In this document: positions 20,377 to 32,157 of the stretch, one piece after another
Numbering within the stretch: position 1 is the first letter of the stretch
Layout: each line of letters starts with the position of its first letter
Assembly: GCA_002236755.2 (NCBI GenBank)
Contig: NBZP02000054.1
Coordinates: 310,001 to 374,000, forward strand
DNA length: 64,000 nt
Origin: Dothistroma septosporum
Lineage: Eukaryota > Ascomycota > Dothideomycetes > Mycosphaerellales > Mycosphaerellaceae
Reading direction: 5' to 3'
Translations under genes and position numbers: made by a program
The notes under the pieces: model-generated
Told to the model about the DNA's origin: nothing
Databases searched by the model: none
The model's input: only the letters and a program-made list of their open reading frames with translations

Positions 20377-22286
20377 ATGGCACCTTTTAAGGTCCAGCAC
20401 CCGAAGAACAGAGAGCTCAACGGAGGAGACCTCGTAGCTCAATCCCTCAAGAATCTCGGCGTGGAAGTGGCCTTTGGTCTCCACGGTGGACAGCTTGACG
20501 CCTTCTTGCTTGCAGCTCATGAATGTGGCAACAAGCTTATTGACACAAGGCACGAGACCACAGCAGTGCAAGCAGCAGAAGGCTATACAAGATATCAGGC
20601 AAGACTGGAGTTTGCTTCGTGACAGCGAACAGCGGGTGAGGAAAGCACACCAGATCCTGATGTGGAATGCTGAATGACCCACTAGCTACTGCAATGGTCT
20701 CCCAGGACTCGCATCAGCCTTCGCCGACCGATCACCCATCTTCTGTGTCACGTCCAGTCCTCCTCTGCAAGATGCCGAAACGAATGCGCTTCAAGGTTTC
20801 CACGATCAAGTTGTAGTCGCGAAGCCGATCACAAAGTTCGCTCATCGAGTCACGAATGTGGACGAGATTCCGAGGATTGTGGCATATGCATACAGAGCTG
20901 CGAATACCGGCATCAAGGGACCGGTATTGATAGACTTGCCCATCGACATTCTGTTCTCCCCGCCTCAATTCGATCGGATCGCATACGGCGCCATAGACGT
21001 GCCCGCAGTAGATCCGCCTGCACCGAATTCTGCGACAGTGGATCGTCTGATAGAGGCTTGGAAGGGTGCCAGGAGGCCGGTCATAATCACAGGTACAGGC
21101 GCAAGAGGAACGGATGAGGCTCTGCTAGGACTGGCGGAAACGACAAATACGCCCACCTTCTACTCGAACAAGTTCAGTTCTCCAATACCTAATCACCATG
21201 AGCTCCGAGGTGGTCCCGCGACAGGCCTTGCAGCAATGGCCGGCAAAGAGCAGGCAGATTTCGTTCTCCTTCTCGCAGGTCGAACTGGTTTCCTGCTCGG
21301 TGGCAGAGGTGGTGCCATTATTCCAAAGACTGCGACACTCGCCCAAGTCGATTTAGACGGCGCAGAGATCGGCAAGACACATCCGATCGACATCGGGATC
21401 ATCTCTGACGCCAAATTGTTCTGCCAGACATTCATCGACAAAGCCTCGAACATTTCCTTCCCACACAACAGCGAGTGGATCAAGAAATGCCGCAACCTAA
21501 CCACCTCCCCACCCCTCTACGAGCAAGACCCAAAAGTCCAACCAGACGGCCACCTCCACCCCTATCATGCCATGTCCGCCCTGATGAACTCCCTCCCCTC
21601 CGACTCCATCATCATGATCGACGGCGGCGAAGCAGGGCAATGGGCCGCCATGACCGCCGAACAAGCCAACGCGAAACACATACTCACCCCACCCGGCTAC
21701 CTCGGCTTCCTGGGCAACGGCTGGGGGTACAGCCTAGGAGTCGCAATCGCAGACCCTTCCCGTCTAGTCGTCAACATCCACGGCGACGGCAGCGCAGGCT
21801 TCCATATCCAAGAACTCGACATCATGGCGCGTTCCGGTCTGAAGATCCTGACGGTCGTGGCGAACAACTATGTCTGGGGCATGAGCGTCAATGGGCAAGA
21901 TCTGATTTATGATGGAATCACGGAGACGAGACCTTGTGTCAAGATGAGTGAGGGGTGTAGGGATGACATCGTTGCGCAGGGTTTTGGGTGTGAGGGGGAA
22001 AAGGTTGAGAAGTTTGAGGATATCGGACCAGTGGTGGAGGAGTTGAGCAGGAAGACGCCGGCGTTGATTAATATGATTGTAAGTGTGAAGCCAACGACGC
22101 CGGCTTCGTTGAGTATGGTGGGTGAGACGGCGGATCCGAATGTGAGTATCTTTCATGAGATGGAGAGGGGAGGATATTGGTTTGCTGACAGTGTTGCAGG
22201 TGATTGTGGTGCCGTATTATGATAATGTGCCGAGGCCCTATTACAAGAGCTCGCAGAAGAATGGGCAGACGAACAGTACCTCGTGA
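20377..22286 (+). CDS. Thiamine-diphosphate-dependent enzyme (acetolactate synthase / 2-hydroxyacyl-CoA lyase-like), frame broken by one base
   Basis: Exons 20377..20635, 20686..22141 and 22200..22286 would give about 600 residues. The Pyr domain has the conserved RHETTAVQAAEGYTR (catalytic Glu after RH) and the C-terminal PP domain has GDGSAGFHIQELD..., with NN about 26 residues on, as the Mg/ThDP site; a central domain carries VIITGTGARG. Both introns have good sites: GTGAGG..CTAG restores NSGYCNGLPG, and GTGAGT..GCAG leads to a short final exon. Between EGYTR and GKTGVCFVTANSG (20593-20598) the frame slips by one missing base, with no GT-AG intron to explain it. The rest is open, so this is either a recent frameshift mutation or a base error in the assembly. 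Convergent with the next gene, 84 bp apart. Confidence 0.75.
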
Positions 22287-22370
22287 GGGCTGCATATAGA
22301 GCTAATCTGGAAATGCAAGCGACAAGTCGCATTATATCGCCAGCTGGACGAACAGTCCTAGCAAACTCGT

Positions 22371-23431
22371 CTATTGAAACCACTCAGCATCACGGCAAGT
22401 CCTGGTATTTCTCTCCTGATCGTAGTCAGGGATCAATCTCTCAACAGGCCAATGCCACTTCGTAGCCTGAGTCTCAGCCCTTCGCTTATACTGTTCTTTC
22501 CACTCCAGTACGCCCCTGACAGCAAAATGCCTTCCCAATTGCTGCACCATCTTCCACTTTGAATTCTACGTAACCATCATCGTTAGCAAAGATCCTCAGA
22601 AACTGACTCGTTCCCACAGAAACTCACCATCGACTCTAACCTCAAAATCCACTGCTCCTCAAACTTGGTCACCCTCGCATTCTGGAAATGAGTCCAAACC
22701 GCGTTGCGTCTCATCTCACACCTCTTGTCAACAAATAACTGCTGATGTTTCGCAGTAGCCCACCACTCGAACGCCCATGGACTGCGCTCCAAAACCTCAG
22801 CCATCTTCTGTTGCAGTCCCGATGGAGATTCTTGATCAGGCCACCACATCGCATACGTCGTCTCCTCCCTTCGCGTAGCCTCATATCGCCGTGGAACATG
22901 CTCAATCCAGATTCCGTAGCGCGTAAGAAGGCCATTACTCCCAGGCAGGATTAGAGAGGGTGCCTCGGTTTTGTGCGCTGCGATGTCGCAATACAGCGCC
23001 ACGGCGAGGTTGCGGCCGCAGTCGAAGCAGGATTGATGCTTTGGGTCGGAACACATGTAGCACCCCTTCTTAGCACATGCATGCTTGCAGCGTGGGTTGG
23101 GATGGCAGAGTGAGAGGGCCAAGTTGTGGTGGTTTGTGATGCTGGCTTGGGCTGGGTCGATTCCGGTAATGTAGACGCGGGTTGCGATGCGATCGTAGTA
23201 GGTCACTGTGTCAGAGATGAGGTCCTGACGCACAGTGTCGTAGCGCGTGGAGGCTTTGAGGTAGGAGCGGTCGGACTCGTGGGCGATGAAGCTGTTGGTG
23301 AGGCGCAGGGAGAGGGAGCCCGGGACACGGTTGAGGAGGGTGATAGATTTTTGTGGCGGTGATGAGGTGGTGAATACCAGGTCGTAGATCATGTCGCGGA
23401 GCTCTGGGGGAAGAGAGAGGAAGGATGCCAT
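22371..23431 (-). CDS. 2EXR/F-box-like protein with a cysteine-rich insert
   Basis: Exon 1 is 22628..23431 and exon 2 is 22371..22565, across a 62-nt intron (GTGAGT..TACGTAG); total about 332 residues. The start FLSLPPELRDMIYDLVF is the leader typical of the fungal 2EXR/F-box-like family. Residues near 110-140 form a dense cysteine cluster (C-x5-C-x3-C-x4-C-x2-C-x7-C-x2-C) that could bind zinc. The second exon continues an open, charged frame with WKMVQQLGRHF and ends in TAG at 22371; reading through the donor instead would add only a short tail. Role unknown; family members may be substrate adaptors. The opposite frame in 23126..23362 is a shadow. Confidence 0.75.
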
Positions 23432-25180
23432 GGTTGGTGAGTGGGCGGGTTGTTATCTTGTGGTTTAGTTGAAAGCGGCCGGCGCTGTCCTATGTGGTGG
23501 AGTGAAGTGTGTTTCCTGAGCTTGGGAATCTTGTGATATGGATAGGAGCGGCCGGCGCTTTGGTGTATATCGTTGTAAGCGTCGTCGAAGCCTGCAGTAC
23601 TGCGCGGTGATCGAAGTGGTGCTGGGAAGTGCTGGATCTGAAGTGAGTTGAGTTGAGAACAGGGAAAATCCAACATGGTTGCACCGGCGAAAAGCTGCTG
23701 GCTGGCACAATAGCACATCACAACAGCGCTCTCGGAAATTTGCCAGCCACAATTTGATAGTCGCGTGCATTTGACCATAGGAAGCTCGGACCATATGAGC
23801 AGATAGAAACGTGAATGGCTGGGGCTTGGCATGTGTTTCACCATCCGATTCATGTGAAGAACGTGGCAAGGTCTCAGGAAGTTCACTTGAGCGGACGGTA
23901 GCACGATTGCACATGGGTTGCCACTGTCTATGGACACGGAGGGGCCATGCAGGTATTGGAGGAGCGCATTGCAAGCGGGAGCACTTCGAGTCCTCTGCCC
24001 AGGATTCCATAGCCGTGAAGCACCACTCCCCGCCCCCAACACGAACTCGGCCCAAAGTGCACCCCTGATCCTCATCAAGCTCATACAAACTACACCCATA
24101 GCCCCAAGATACCGACCTTGTCCCAACGACTGGAACCACAACATCTTCCTCGGCTGCGCTTCCATAGTACACTCCTCAACGCTTGCAGAAATCTCTGTCG
24201 GATGACCCAGCGCCACAGTGAGTGTATTTGGAATGATGTTCAGCGCTAAGAGTGCGGTGATGGTGGTGCTGTCTCAGGTTCTCGTCGTCGCAACGCCACT
24301 ACCCACTCCGCTTTTTCGTAGATGCTATTCATCATGCCGACTTGGGCTCTCCTCTCCTCCAGATCGTCTTGGTTGATGCAGATGTAATTAATCCATAGCG
24401 AGTCATCGGTTCGACGTAGCGGCTCGATGAGCTCGCGAATTCGCGATCATGAGATTCCGTCGTAGTACCAATTTGCGTTCGTTGACCTCGATGGCTGGAG
24501 TCAAGGATGACGGTCAACCTCTGGAGTGTTCCCATGGCGCTCGCCATACGTACGACAGCGCAACGTACTTCGGTGCGTTCGTCAGGCTAAAGCTGCGTAC
24601 CTCACCCCTCGGGCCTTTTGTCGCCCAGAAACCTCGTCAGGCGCATATGATTCAGCGGTGGAGTGTTTAAGCCAGTGCGGTCGTCCTTAGTTTGCTTATG
24701 CAGGCTTAGTGCTAGACGCTCGTAGATACTCATCGCTGGATGGGCTGGCTTCGTTCGGTGGCGGGTGCTGCTTTGTTTAGAAGGACGTCCGCTTGTCTGA
24801 AATTGGATGTTCGGAGAGCAGGTTACGCGAGGTTGGTCGGCACAGCTTCGATGTGGTTTTGAGGGATGCGCAACACTTGTGGCTGGGCAAATTCAGCTCA
24901 TCAGCGGCGGAAATTTTTGTAGATTTTAGCATTTATCTCAGAAGCACATGCTTTGACATGAAGCCTTTGAACGGTAAGGCTGTGTCTCATGTCTCCCCCG
25001 ATAATTGGAATGGCCAAGTACTTTGCGACTTCTGCGACATGTCTATCCTTGTCGTTCACATGCCTCGCTCGCACATCACGCCTCAATGCTGCTATGACCA
25101 ATTCCAGCATACGGTCATGAGACCGGGCCTGCAAGACATATCTCCCATTTGTACACTATCAACACAAGAGATCATCTCCT
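23432..25180. other. Intergenic, no gene supported
   Basis: About 1.75 kb. A 275-codon minus frame at 23389..24216 overlaps the promoter of the 2EXR-like gene, has no known motif and unusual composition (many Cys, His, Pro), and I take it as chance. Open frames at 24332..24547 (minus) and 24793..25188 (plus) are likewise unassigned; the former may be a relic. Confidence 0.4.
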
Positions 25181-26028
25181 CTACTTGATCTTCTTCGCTT
25201 TCAACTTGATCGTCTCGTCGTTAACAAAGATGCCCTTGCCCTTGTACGGTTCAGGCACTCTCCACGCTCTGATCTCTGCCGCGAACTGCTTCACCACCTC
25301 TTTCTCGACCCCCTCCAACAGTATTCTCGTCGGCTGCGGCGTGCTTGCCTTGACACCTTGGGGCACTAAGAGTTCGATCGGATGTGAGTAGCCCACCTTC
25401 AGCGAAACGAGCTTCTGGCCAGGAAATTCTTGTTTCAAGGTTTTTGATCCGATGCTGGCCGTCTCTTTCTCTTCGATGAAGGCACGGTATCCAACACCGA
25501 CCAATCGAAGAATGGCGGCGTGTCCCTCTGAGACGCCGAGGATGTGGTTCTGGAGGTACGCGCGGGTTGTGCCTGTAAAGTGTCAGTGAAGTCGCTATGT
25601 CTTCCAAGCGTCCCATACAACGCACCCCACATAGCTTTCTGCTTCTTGTCCTCTTTATCTCGTATGTGCAACTGCCTTGTGCCATTCTCGTTGACTGTGA
25701 TGGACATGTATGAAGGTATCGACATGCTCATCTTGCCTAGCGGTCCTTCGATATCGACCCTCGTCTCCGTCTGCGCTCTACCGACGCGCGCATTACTTCG
25801 TTGGGGGGGAGGCTCTGTGACTGTGAATTTGACATCCGGTGGGAATGCAAGAGCCTTGTTGCCAATCTTTGACTGACATTGGGCGGATGTCGAGAATCGG
25901 GATGTTTGCTGTTGTTGCGCGAAGGCGGGGACCAGGAACGCTGGAAGGGTCACTTCGCGGCATTGTGATGTGTTGAATGTCTTCGCCAGCGCTCGAGATG
26001 AGCGTATACAATGCCGTGTAGCGTCCAT
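25181..26028 (-). CDS. MRPL6: Mitochondrial large-subunit ribosomal protein uL6m
   Basis: Exon 1 is 25626..26028 and exon 2 is 25181..25572, around a 53-nt intron; 264 residues. The ATG at 26028 gives an Arg/Ser/Thr-rich presequence of about 50 residues ending near TSRFSTSAQCQ, as expected for mitochondrial import. The body shows the two L6 repeats: the first with VDIEGPLGKMSMSIP, the second after the splice with WGTTRAYLQNHILGVSEGH and LVGVGYRA. The C-terminal KPYKGKGI-like end of L6 is present as PEPYKGKGIFVNDE. It acts in the mitoribosome near the factor-binding site. Divergent from KAR5, about 520 bp apart. Confidence 0.93.
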
Positions 26029-26552
26029 CGTTGCTGATGGGAGTGTCGGACGCCATCTCCTGTTCGTGATCTCGAGGTTCAATGCGGCGACCAAAGCCGA
26101 GCTTCCTCCGGCGGTGCTCCTTCCCCGAGACTTGACTGCAGCTCCTTCCTCCTCCTCTCATCAACGTGAAAGTCGCGACCAACATCGACGACAGAGACGT
26201 GCACATGATTGCCGCTCTCTACCATCACCGTAAGTGAGTGCAGACAATCGACAGAATCTTTACGGCGCATGAGCCACCCGCCGTCAGCAGCTCCACTCTC
26301 AATGCTCCTTCGCCCAGTCACCTACTACATATCTGTCTTCCGTCCTTCGTTTGCGCCTAAAGTGACTCGACACTCGGTCACCACCGCAACATACCACCAT
26401 CGCGAGTCTCTACGCTACCGCAAGGTGGATCGCTATCACCTTTGTGCACACTTTAACGGCGCACACGATATCACCCCCCGTCCACCTTCATGACATCGTG
26501 ACACTTACATAACCGCCTCCGACCCATACGACAGCCTATCAAGACCGACACA

Positions 26553-28378
26553 ATGCGCACTCTCACTGCCGCAGGCCGACTCGTGACAGTAGCTTGTCTC
26601 GTGGCAGGCGTCCATCTCACTCAAGGTAAGCGACTAACATGCCCTTATGCGGCGACGGTAGGTCAAGATGTTCACACTGTATTAGCGTGGGGACTCGGTG
26701 GCCCCGGTCTTCAGCATAGTTTCGACCACACCATCACGACAGTGGCTGTCCCGACTTCTGCGGAACTGAACGTGACCCTCGCCGACTCGCTGGCTCAAGT
26801 CCAAGGCATCCTTGCCAATATCGAGAAAGAGCCCACCTGCAAGCGACTGGCAGCGAAGCACCTCGTACATGCCTGCAGCACTTACGATGGGCGAGGTCAG
26901 GCCACGTCCACCGACGAAGTCCTTGAGCTACACCAGAAGCACTTTGCGATCCGCATGACAGAATGCGAGCTTGGTGATGCGAAGCAGAGCATGCCCAGGT
27001 CATGCGGCCCGCTCCTCACCCACCCTCCGACCAAAGAACCTCAGGTGCACATCAATGGATGCCTCAACGACCTTTACCAGCAAGGCTCTAACTCTTGGAC
27101 AAGCTTCAATGCGGTCAAGAATAATGCACACATCATGTGCAGTGCCATGCGCAGCCACCACGACAAGGATGAGCAGATACAGTTTCTGGAGCTTCTAGTG
27201 GAGGCGAACCGGAATCTAAATCATGCTATGGACTCCCACGGCCAGCAAGCGAACAAGATGCGCCAGCAGTTTCGAGACATCATTCGCAACGTGCAAGACT
27301 TTCACGGACAGATGCACGAGGATAATGAGAGCCTGAAGCAAACTGTCAAAGCATCTTGGGACAATGTCCAGCAGAACATGACAGCTATGGGGAGCAATAT
27401 CGAGGGCCTCTTGGCGACCGTCATCAAAACTGCGAAGCACATGAACGAGTATGCGGAGGACACTGAGCTCGCACTGGCGCGCTTCGACACCATGAGAGTC
27501 ACCAGCGACACCTGGAGTGAGGACTTCGCCAGATGGCGTGCAGAGGTCGAGGAAGCCCAAGCACAACGGAAATATCAGATGCAGCATGAACTCGATGTGC
27601 TCACGACCGTGGTGGGCCAAGTGTCTCGTAGTGTCGAGAGGGCCAATGACCTGACTAGTACTCTGGCCGCCGAGATTGATACCATCGACTTCAGACTCAA
27701 CTCAGTCCTGAACAATGTCCAGACGCTAGATGAGGGGAGCGACGTCCTTGTCAACAAGCAGCGCGACACCTTGGAGCGAATGGACGATCTTCATTCAAAA
27801 TCCGAAGCCACTCTCGAAACAGTAGAGGCGACACTGGAGAAGATGGGAATCCTCAAGACCATCGTAGAGAGCATCAGCGCGCTCTGGAGCAAATTCTGGG
27901 TTGTCCTCGCCTCCTTCGGCTTTTTACTCAAGCCGTATATGCTGCTTGTTCTTCTCGGCGCGTTTTTCGCGCTGTGGCGCTGCGCAATGCCAGTCTTTGG
28001 AGCGTTGGTCATGGCCGTGTCCGTCACTTGGGGTGAGTCAAATTCTGTTTGCATTTCCATCTCTAGTCGGGACTCGTTGTGAATCGAGATGGAGACGCAG
28101 ATTCTCGACTTACCGCAGCGAGCTGACATACAGATCTAGTCGCGTCCCTCTTCTTGAGGCTTAATCGGTCCACCCAAGTCCTCCTCGACAACATTATCGC
28201 CAACTTTCCTCACCTCTTTACAAGTCACCCGAAGATCACCAGCATCATCGCAGTCTGCGTCCCTTTCCTGGTCGTTGGCTTTGCGCTAGGTGCCACGGCT
28301 GGCTGCGCCTACAAGTCCTGGCAACACAAGAAGCTCACGAGCAACGAGCGTCCAGCAGTCATAACTTACAAGGTGTAA
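26553..28378 (+). CDS. KAR5: Nuclear fusion protein KAR5/Tht1-like
   Basis: Best model: 26553..26625, 26662..28032, 28134..28378; about 562 residues. A signal peptide (about 1-22) leads into a luminal region with conserved cysteines (near TCKRLAAKHLVHAC, GCLNDLYQQG, AHIMCSAMRSH), then about 250 residues of coiled coil, and hydrophobic segments near the C-terminus: one around SKFWVVLASFGFLLKPYMLLVLLG and one in the last exon. This is the Kar5/Tht1 layout, an ER/nuclear-envelope membrane protein needed for nuclear membrane fusion after mating. The first intron would be only 36 nt and in frame, so the splice is not certain. For the last intron, CAG at 28133 or TAG at 28139 are both usable acceptors. 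Confidence 0.85.
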
Positions 28379-28976
28379 TCCCAACATTATGGCAGCACTA
28401 CATACGACTTCGACGAATCACATCACAAGCCCCATCATCTACCGATCTATCGGATATGGAATAACGGCACACATACGGCATATCTGGGTCTGCTTTTCTG
28501 TCTTCCAACAGCGATGATATCCCTTATGCAATCTCCTTTTCTGCAGAGGACGAATCCTCTTTTCGTTGGCTCAAGATGCATCAATCATCTATATGGAATA
28601 ATGCTTCATGAGCATGATGCGAGGAGAAGAAGAAATGGCTGGAACTTAGCTACATCATGAGACGGCATGGATACAAGATACGGCTCTATGTATGTACCAG
28701 TAACAAAACGAGCTTCGCGGTAATGAAGTGCTCTGAGGCACTGAATCCTTTCTTTCTTCATCTCCGACGGCTATGTGATTGTTCGTATGAGCTACTGGTC
28801 TGGCGTGCCGCCTGAGTTCCCGTCTTCGAAAGGGTAGACTGCTTCGTCGATTCCAGCTTCACTGCCCTCACTGGCCAGCATAGTCTCATCAATGCAGCAT
28901 GAGACCTTCGCTGCCGCTGAGCTTTCATATCGTTCTCGATCTCTGTGGAACAATGCTTTCGGCTATCGAGGATGTA
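28379..28976. other. Intergenic, no gene seen
   Basis: The 3' flank of KAR5, AT-richer than the neighbouring genes, probably 3' UTR and terminator. No open frame of note. Confidence 0.45.
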
Positions 28977-29640
28977 TCAGTGTTTTGGTGTCCGTATCAA
29001 GACGAGATAGTCGATAGTCGCTCCACAGTTGAGTCGTTGTGTATCGTCGCATCCCACGTTCACGGCATGTGTAACAATGCAAATCGATGCTGCTCCTAGT
29101 GTCATCATCGACTCACGAATGGCCGGGACTTCACGACTCGTGGCAAGAAGATTGACATTGTTTGCTTGGCCCAGAAATGCTACAACCCCCTTCAGCATGT
29201 TCAAACGGATGTCATCTTCTTCTGGACACCCATCAAGGGCATCAACGACGATGTAAACCTCCTGGTGTGCCTCGAAACAAGCGTGCAAAATAAGCTCCAG
29301 CTCGTCCAATTCTGGTAGACTTCGATTGGGCATTTCGTAGGCCTGTTGAAGCATGGAGAACGGCGTTCCTTTGAATCCCAACTGTATGACCAGTGGGCGT
29401 ACTGGATCGATATGACGCTGCTTTTAATTTTCCGAGAAGGAGAAAGAGAAGTAAGCATAATCGGCACTTGGGTGTTCCTTGCAGTGCCGCTTGACACCCT
29501 CCACGACTGTGGAGCTGAGAATGGCTGCATATATACTGACGCCACCACATCTTGCGAGATGCTCGATCACTTCATTTACAATGGTCTGTCGCAGCGTCTT
29601 TCAATGCTTCGAAGGTCCAGTCCGCATCTCGTGTGAGCGC
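28977..29640 (-). pseudogene. Relic of a NACHT-type STAND NTPase
   Basis: The minus strand encodes the Walker B part of a fungal NACHT domain, VYIVVDALDGCPEEDD, followed by a sensor-like NLLATSREVPAIRESM. Upstream in the same phase are TVVEGVKRHCKEHPSADYAYF and, after an in-frame TAA near 29430, FKGTPFSMLQQAYEMPN. Where the P-loop should be, the text reads CGGVSIYAAILSS, which lacks the GxxxxGK[ST] lysine. Further 5' the frame shifts and stops. No ankyrin or WD repeats follow. This is a fragment of an NLR-like gene (family linked to heterokaryon incompatibility), with a dead ATP site. Confidence 0.7.
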
Positions 29641-30378
29641 CTTGCAGCAATCGGTGCCATTCTGATCCTATTCTCTGTCAATTGGAAAGAGTAATTATGA
29701 ACTCCGCTGTCATGAGCGAAATGCTGCGCATGCGTATTGAAATTACGAGGTCCCGTGAGCTTGACAAAACGACTGATCTCGTCTCTTAACAGATGAACGA
29801 ACACTCATGGTCATAAACTGGTCATCGTTGAGCAATTGGAAGCACCATCGGTCTTCCCTTGACCGAGGTCGCGCCTACCAGATTGTTATGCAGTACTGTT
29901 GCTCAGAGCAAGCATCGGTGAGACTCTGCGATGCACGCGAGTTGGTCTGATCTGTCGTTCAGTCGCTAAGAACATTCAGAAATCTGTCGCGTGATAACTT
30001 TTCCAGTGCTCTTTTCGATTGGCCGAAGTCACCAAACGTCCTCCGCAGGCGGAGGGGACCGGAACGGGGTTGTCCCCGCGCAAGCTTGTGAACGCCTCGG
30101 TGACGTGAGAGTGGAAGCGCGTTCTGGCAAGCTCGGGTAGGGTAGGCGAGCACTGGCGAGGCACGACCAAGCTGTATGTGTACCTCCTGTATGTACGTAG
30201 GGGTGACAGTCGTGGCAGTGCTGCACGGCAAAGAGGTAGGCTCGTCTTGCAACAGCTAGCACACATTGTTCACTCTCCCAAACATCTTCGACATACTTCA
30301 ACGATTCACGAGGGTATCGACGGGCACCCACGAACACCACCATCCATTGACCATTGCATACAATAAGCCATCGCAACC
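29641..30378. other. Intergenic, no gene seen
   Basis: Minus-strand frames at 29959..30385 overlap one another in three phases and look like chance. The 3' part should be the promoter of the gene at 30379. Confidence 0.4.
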
Positions 30379-31099
30379 ATGTCATCCGATTCCCTCGCAG
30401 TCTTCCGCAAAGGCTTAGGACCAGACCTCAATGCGCTAGCAGAGAAACATATGCAACATGAGTGAGTCCTTCTCAAGACACTTTCCATCCTCCGTCCCGA
30501 GACCCCATTGTCCCAGCTGACAATCGTCACCCTCCAGCTTGACCCAATCCGACCGGGACGCTCTCCGCTCCGCAGCCAGCACCGTCTCCCTCCACACCGG
30601 CATTGGCTCTCTCGTTGGCCTTACCCTCGCATCCCTGCTAGCATTCCGTCTCCGCAGTGCCCGAAGACGCATGTTCACCGCCTTCCGAGCTGCCGAGAAA
30701 CCACAGGCTGTGCGATTCGCAGATGGAAGAGAAGAGACGCTGCCGGACTTGACGGCTGTGGTGAAGCCGAGTCGGCTGGGAGACTTTGCGACATACACTC
30801 TGCTCGGAGCTGGCGGAATCTTCTTTGGTGGAGAGACCGGGCTGTTGACGGGGACATTGAGGGGTGAGTCGATAATGAACGAAGGAAAGAAGGAACAACG
30901 AAAGAACAACGATGCGTACGATGAGCAGAAAGAGTAGAGCTGACATTTTCTCTTTACAGCTCGGCAACAGATTGCACAAGATCGTGAAAGTGGACAGCGG
31001 ATACAGAATGCGTTCAAGAAGTTTCAGGCTGATGCTTTGAGAGAACAGGCAGCTGCCATTGAAGGAAGTATTACAAAGCAGGGAAGCTGGAGCATCTAG
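30379..31099 (+). CDS. Small predicted membrane protein of unknown function
   Basis: Three exons, 30379..30461, 30538..30863 and 30960..31099, with introns of 76 and 96 nt; 182 residues. Two Gly-rich hydrophobic stretches are seen, GIGSLVGLTLASLLAF (about 46-61) and ATYTLLGAGGIFFGG (about 110-125), each followed by basic residues, so a two-span hairpin topology is plausible. A charged helix with RQQIAQDRESGQR ends the protein. No signal peptide. The Gly-zipper look of the two spans recalls organelle-membrane proteins, but I do not recognise the family. Both splices restore frame and have GTGAGT donors. Confidence 0.75.
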
Positions 31100-32157
31100 A
31101 GGAGGGGACTTACACATACAGTCGAAAACCGGGACATGAAGTGCGTGCTCTTCAAGATCGCCGTATTACATTGCGACTGCCCGGCGCTCGGCTTCCAGCG
31201 GACACTGGCTGCCAATGTCTGTACATTGTGGCTGAGTGTCTTGCTCCGTACTTGCCAGCACGGCTCTGTCAGGTACATTGAATTATCCTGGCCCAGATAC
31301 GATACCGGCAGGATCAATTGCCGCGTTCTTTCTCTATGCCTCCAGCATCTGAGGGCCATAGCTCCTTCGCACAGCGATTTACGGGCACGTGACTTCGGTC
31401 ACAGGTCCTGGCCTCGAGGAGTCGTCTCAGAACGGTGTGGCGTTAGCTCATAGTGCATCATACTGCACGAGACGGGTACCATGTGCGCCAAAGGGCTTTT
31501 CGCAGGGCAGTGTAGCTGTAAGGCACACGGATGTCACCAACAGGTAGATGCGCAGTTCCAATATTCGATCTCTCCTGCAGGTTTTGCTTTTATGACGACA
31601 ACCGGACATGGCGGGTAGCAGCATGGAGAGACTCAAACCGAGAGCTACACTTGTACGTCAGTAAAAGGTAATGCCGCCCCGACAGACAGATTCCTGCCGC
31701 TGGGAGGGGACCTCCCGTCCCATCATGTCGAACGGCTGCATAGGCCACTTCGCGGAAACTGACCTTTATAGAACATCTTCCCAGAGCCCTCACGACGATA
31801 CTGCCATATCTGCTAATGCAATCACGTACGGCCGATGAGTAGCGCTGCGATTGGATCACAGCTGCATGCCAAGAACTGCGACGAGGGCATTGACAGCCGT
31901 GTGAATCCTCCGGAGGGACGTCGGAACGTCGCAATGTGAACTGGATCGGGAGCTCTTTCCAACACAATAACAGCAAGATGGAGGTATATATCAAAGACGA
32001 TATCATGAAAGTGATGGAACAGATCAGCTTCATGTTCGATTCCATCAATCAAACACGTCATAAGGCACCCAAGCCATCTCGCTGAGCGACGGTGTATCTC
32101 GGCACTACGTTGTCCGAAGGTGATCAACAGCGATATACAACACTGGTCCGCTGAAAC
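31100..32157. other. Intergenic, no gene seen
   Basis: About 1.1 kb. A 152-codon minus frame at 31590..32048 starts with a hydrophobic leader but then shows no protein-like pattern or domain; I do not support it. Confidence 0.4.

Noticed and set aside
23389..24216. 275-codon minus-strand frame upstream of the 2EXR-like gene
   Set aside because: No domain, uneven composition, overlaps the start of a well-supported gene in another phase.
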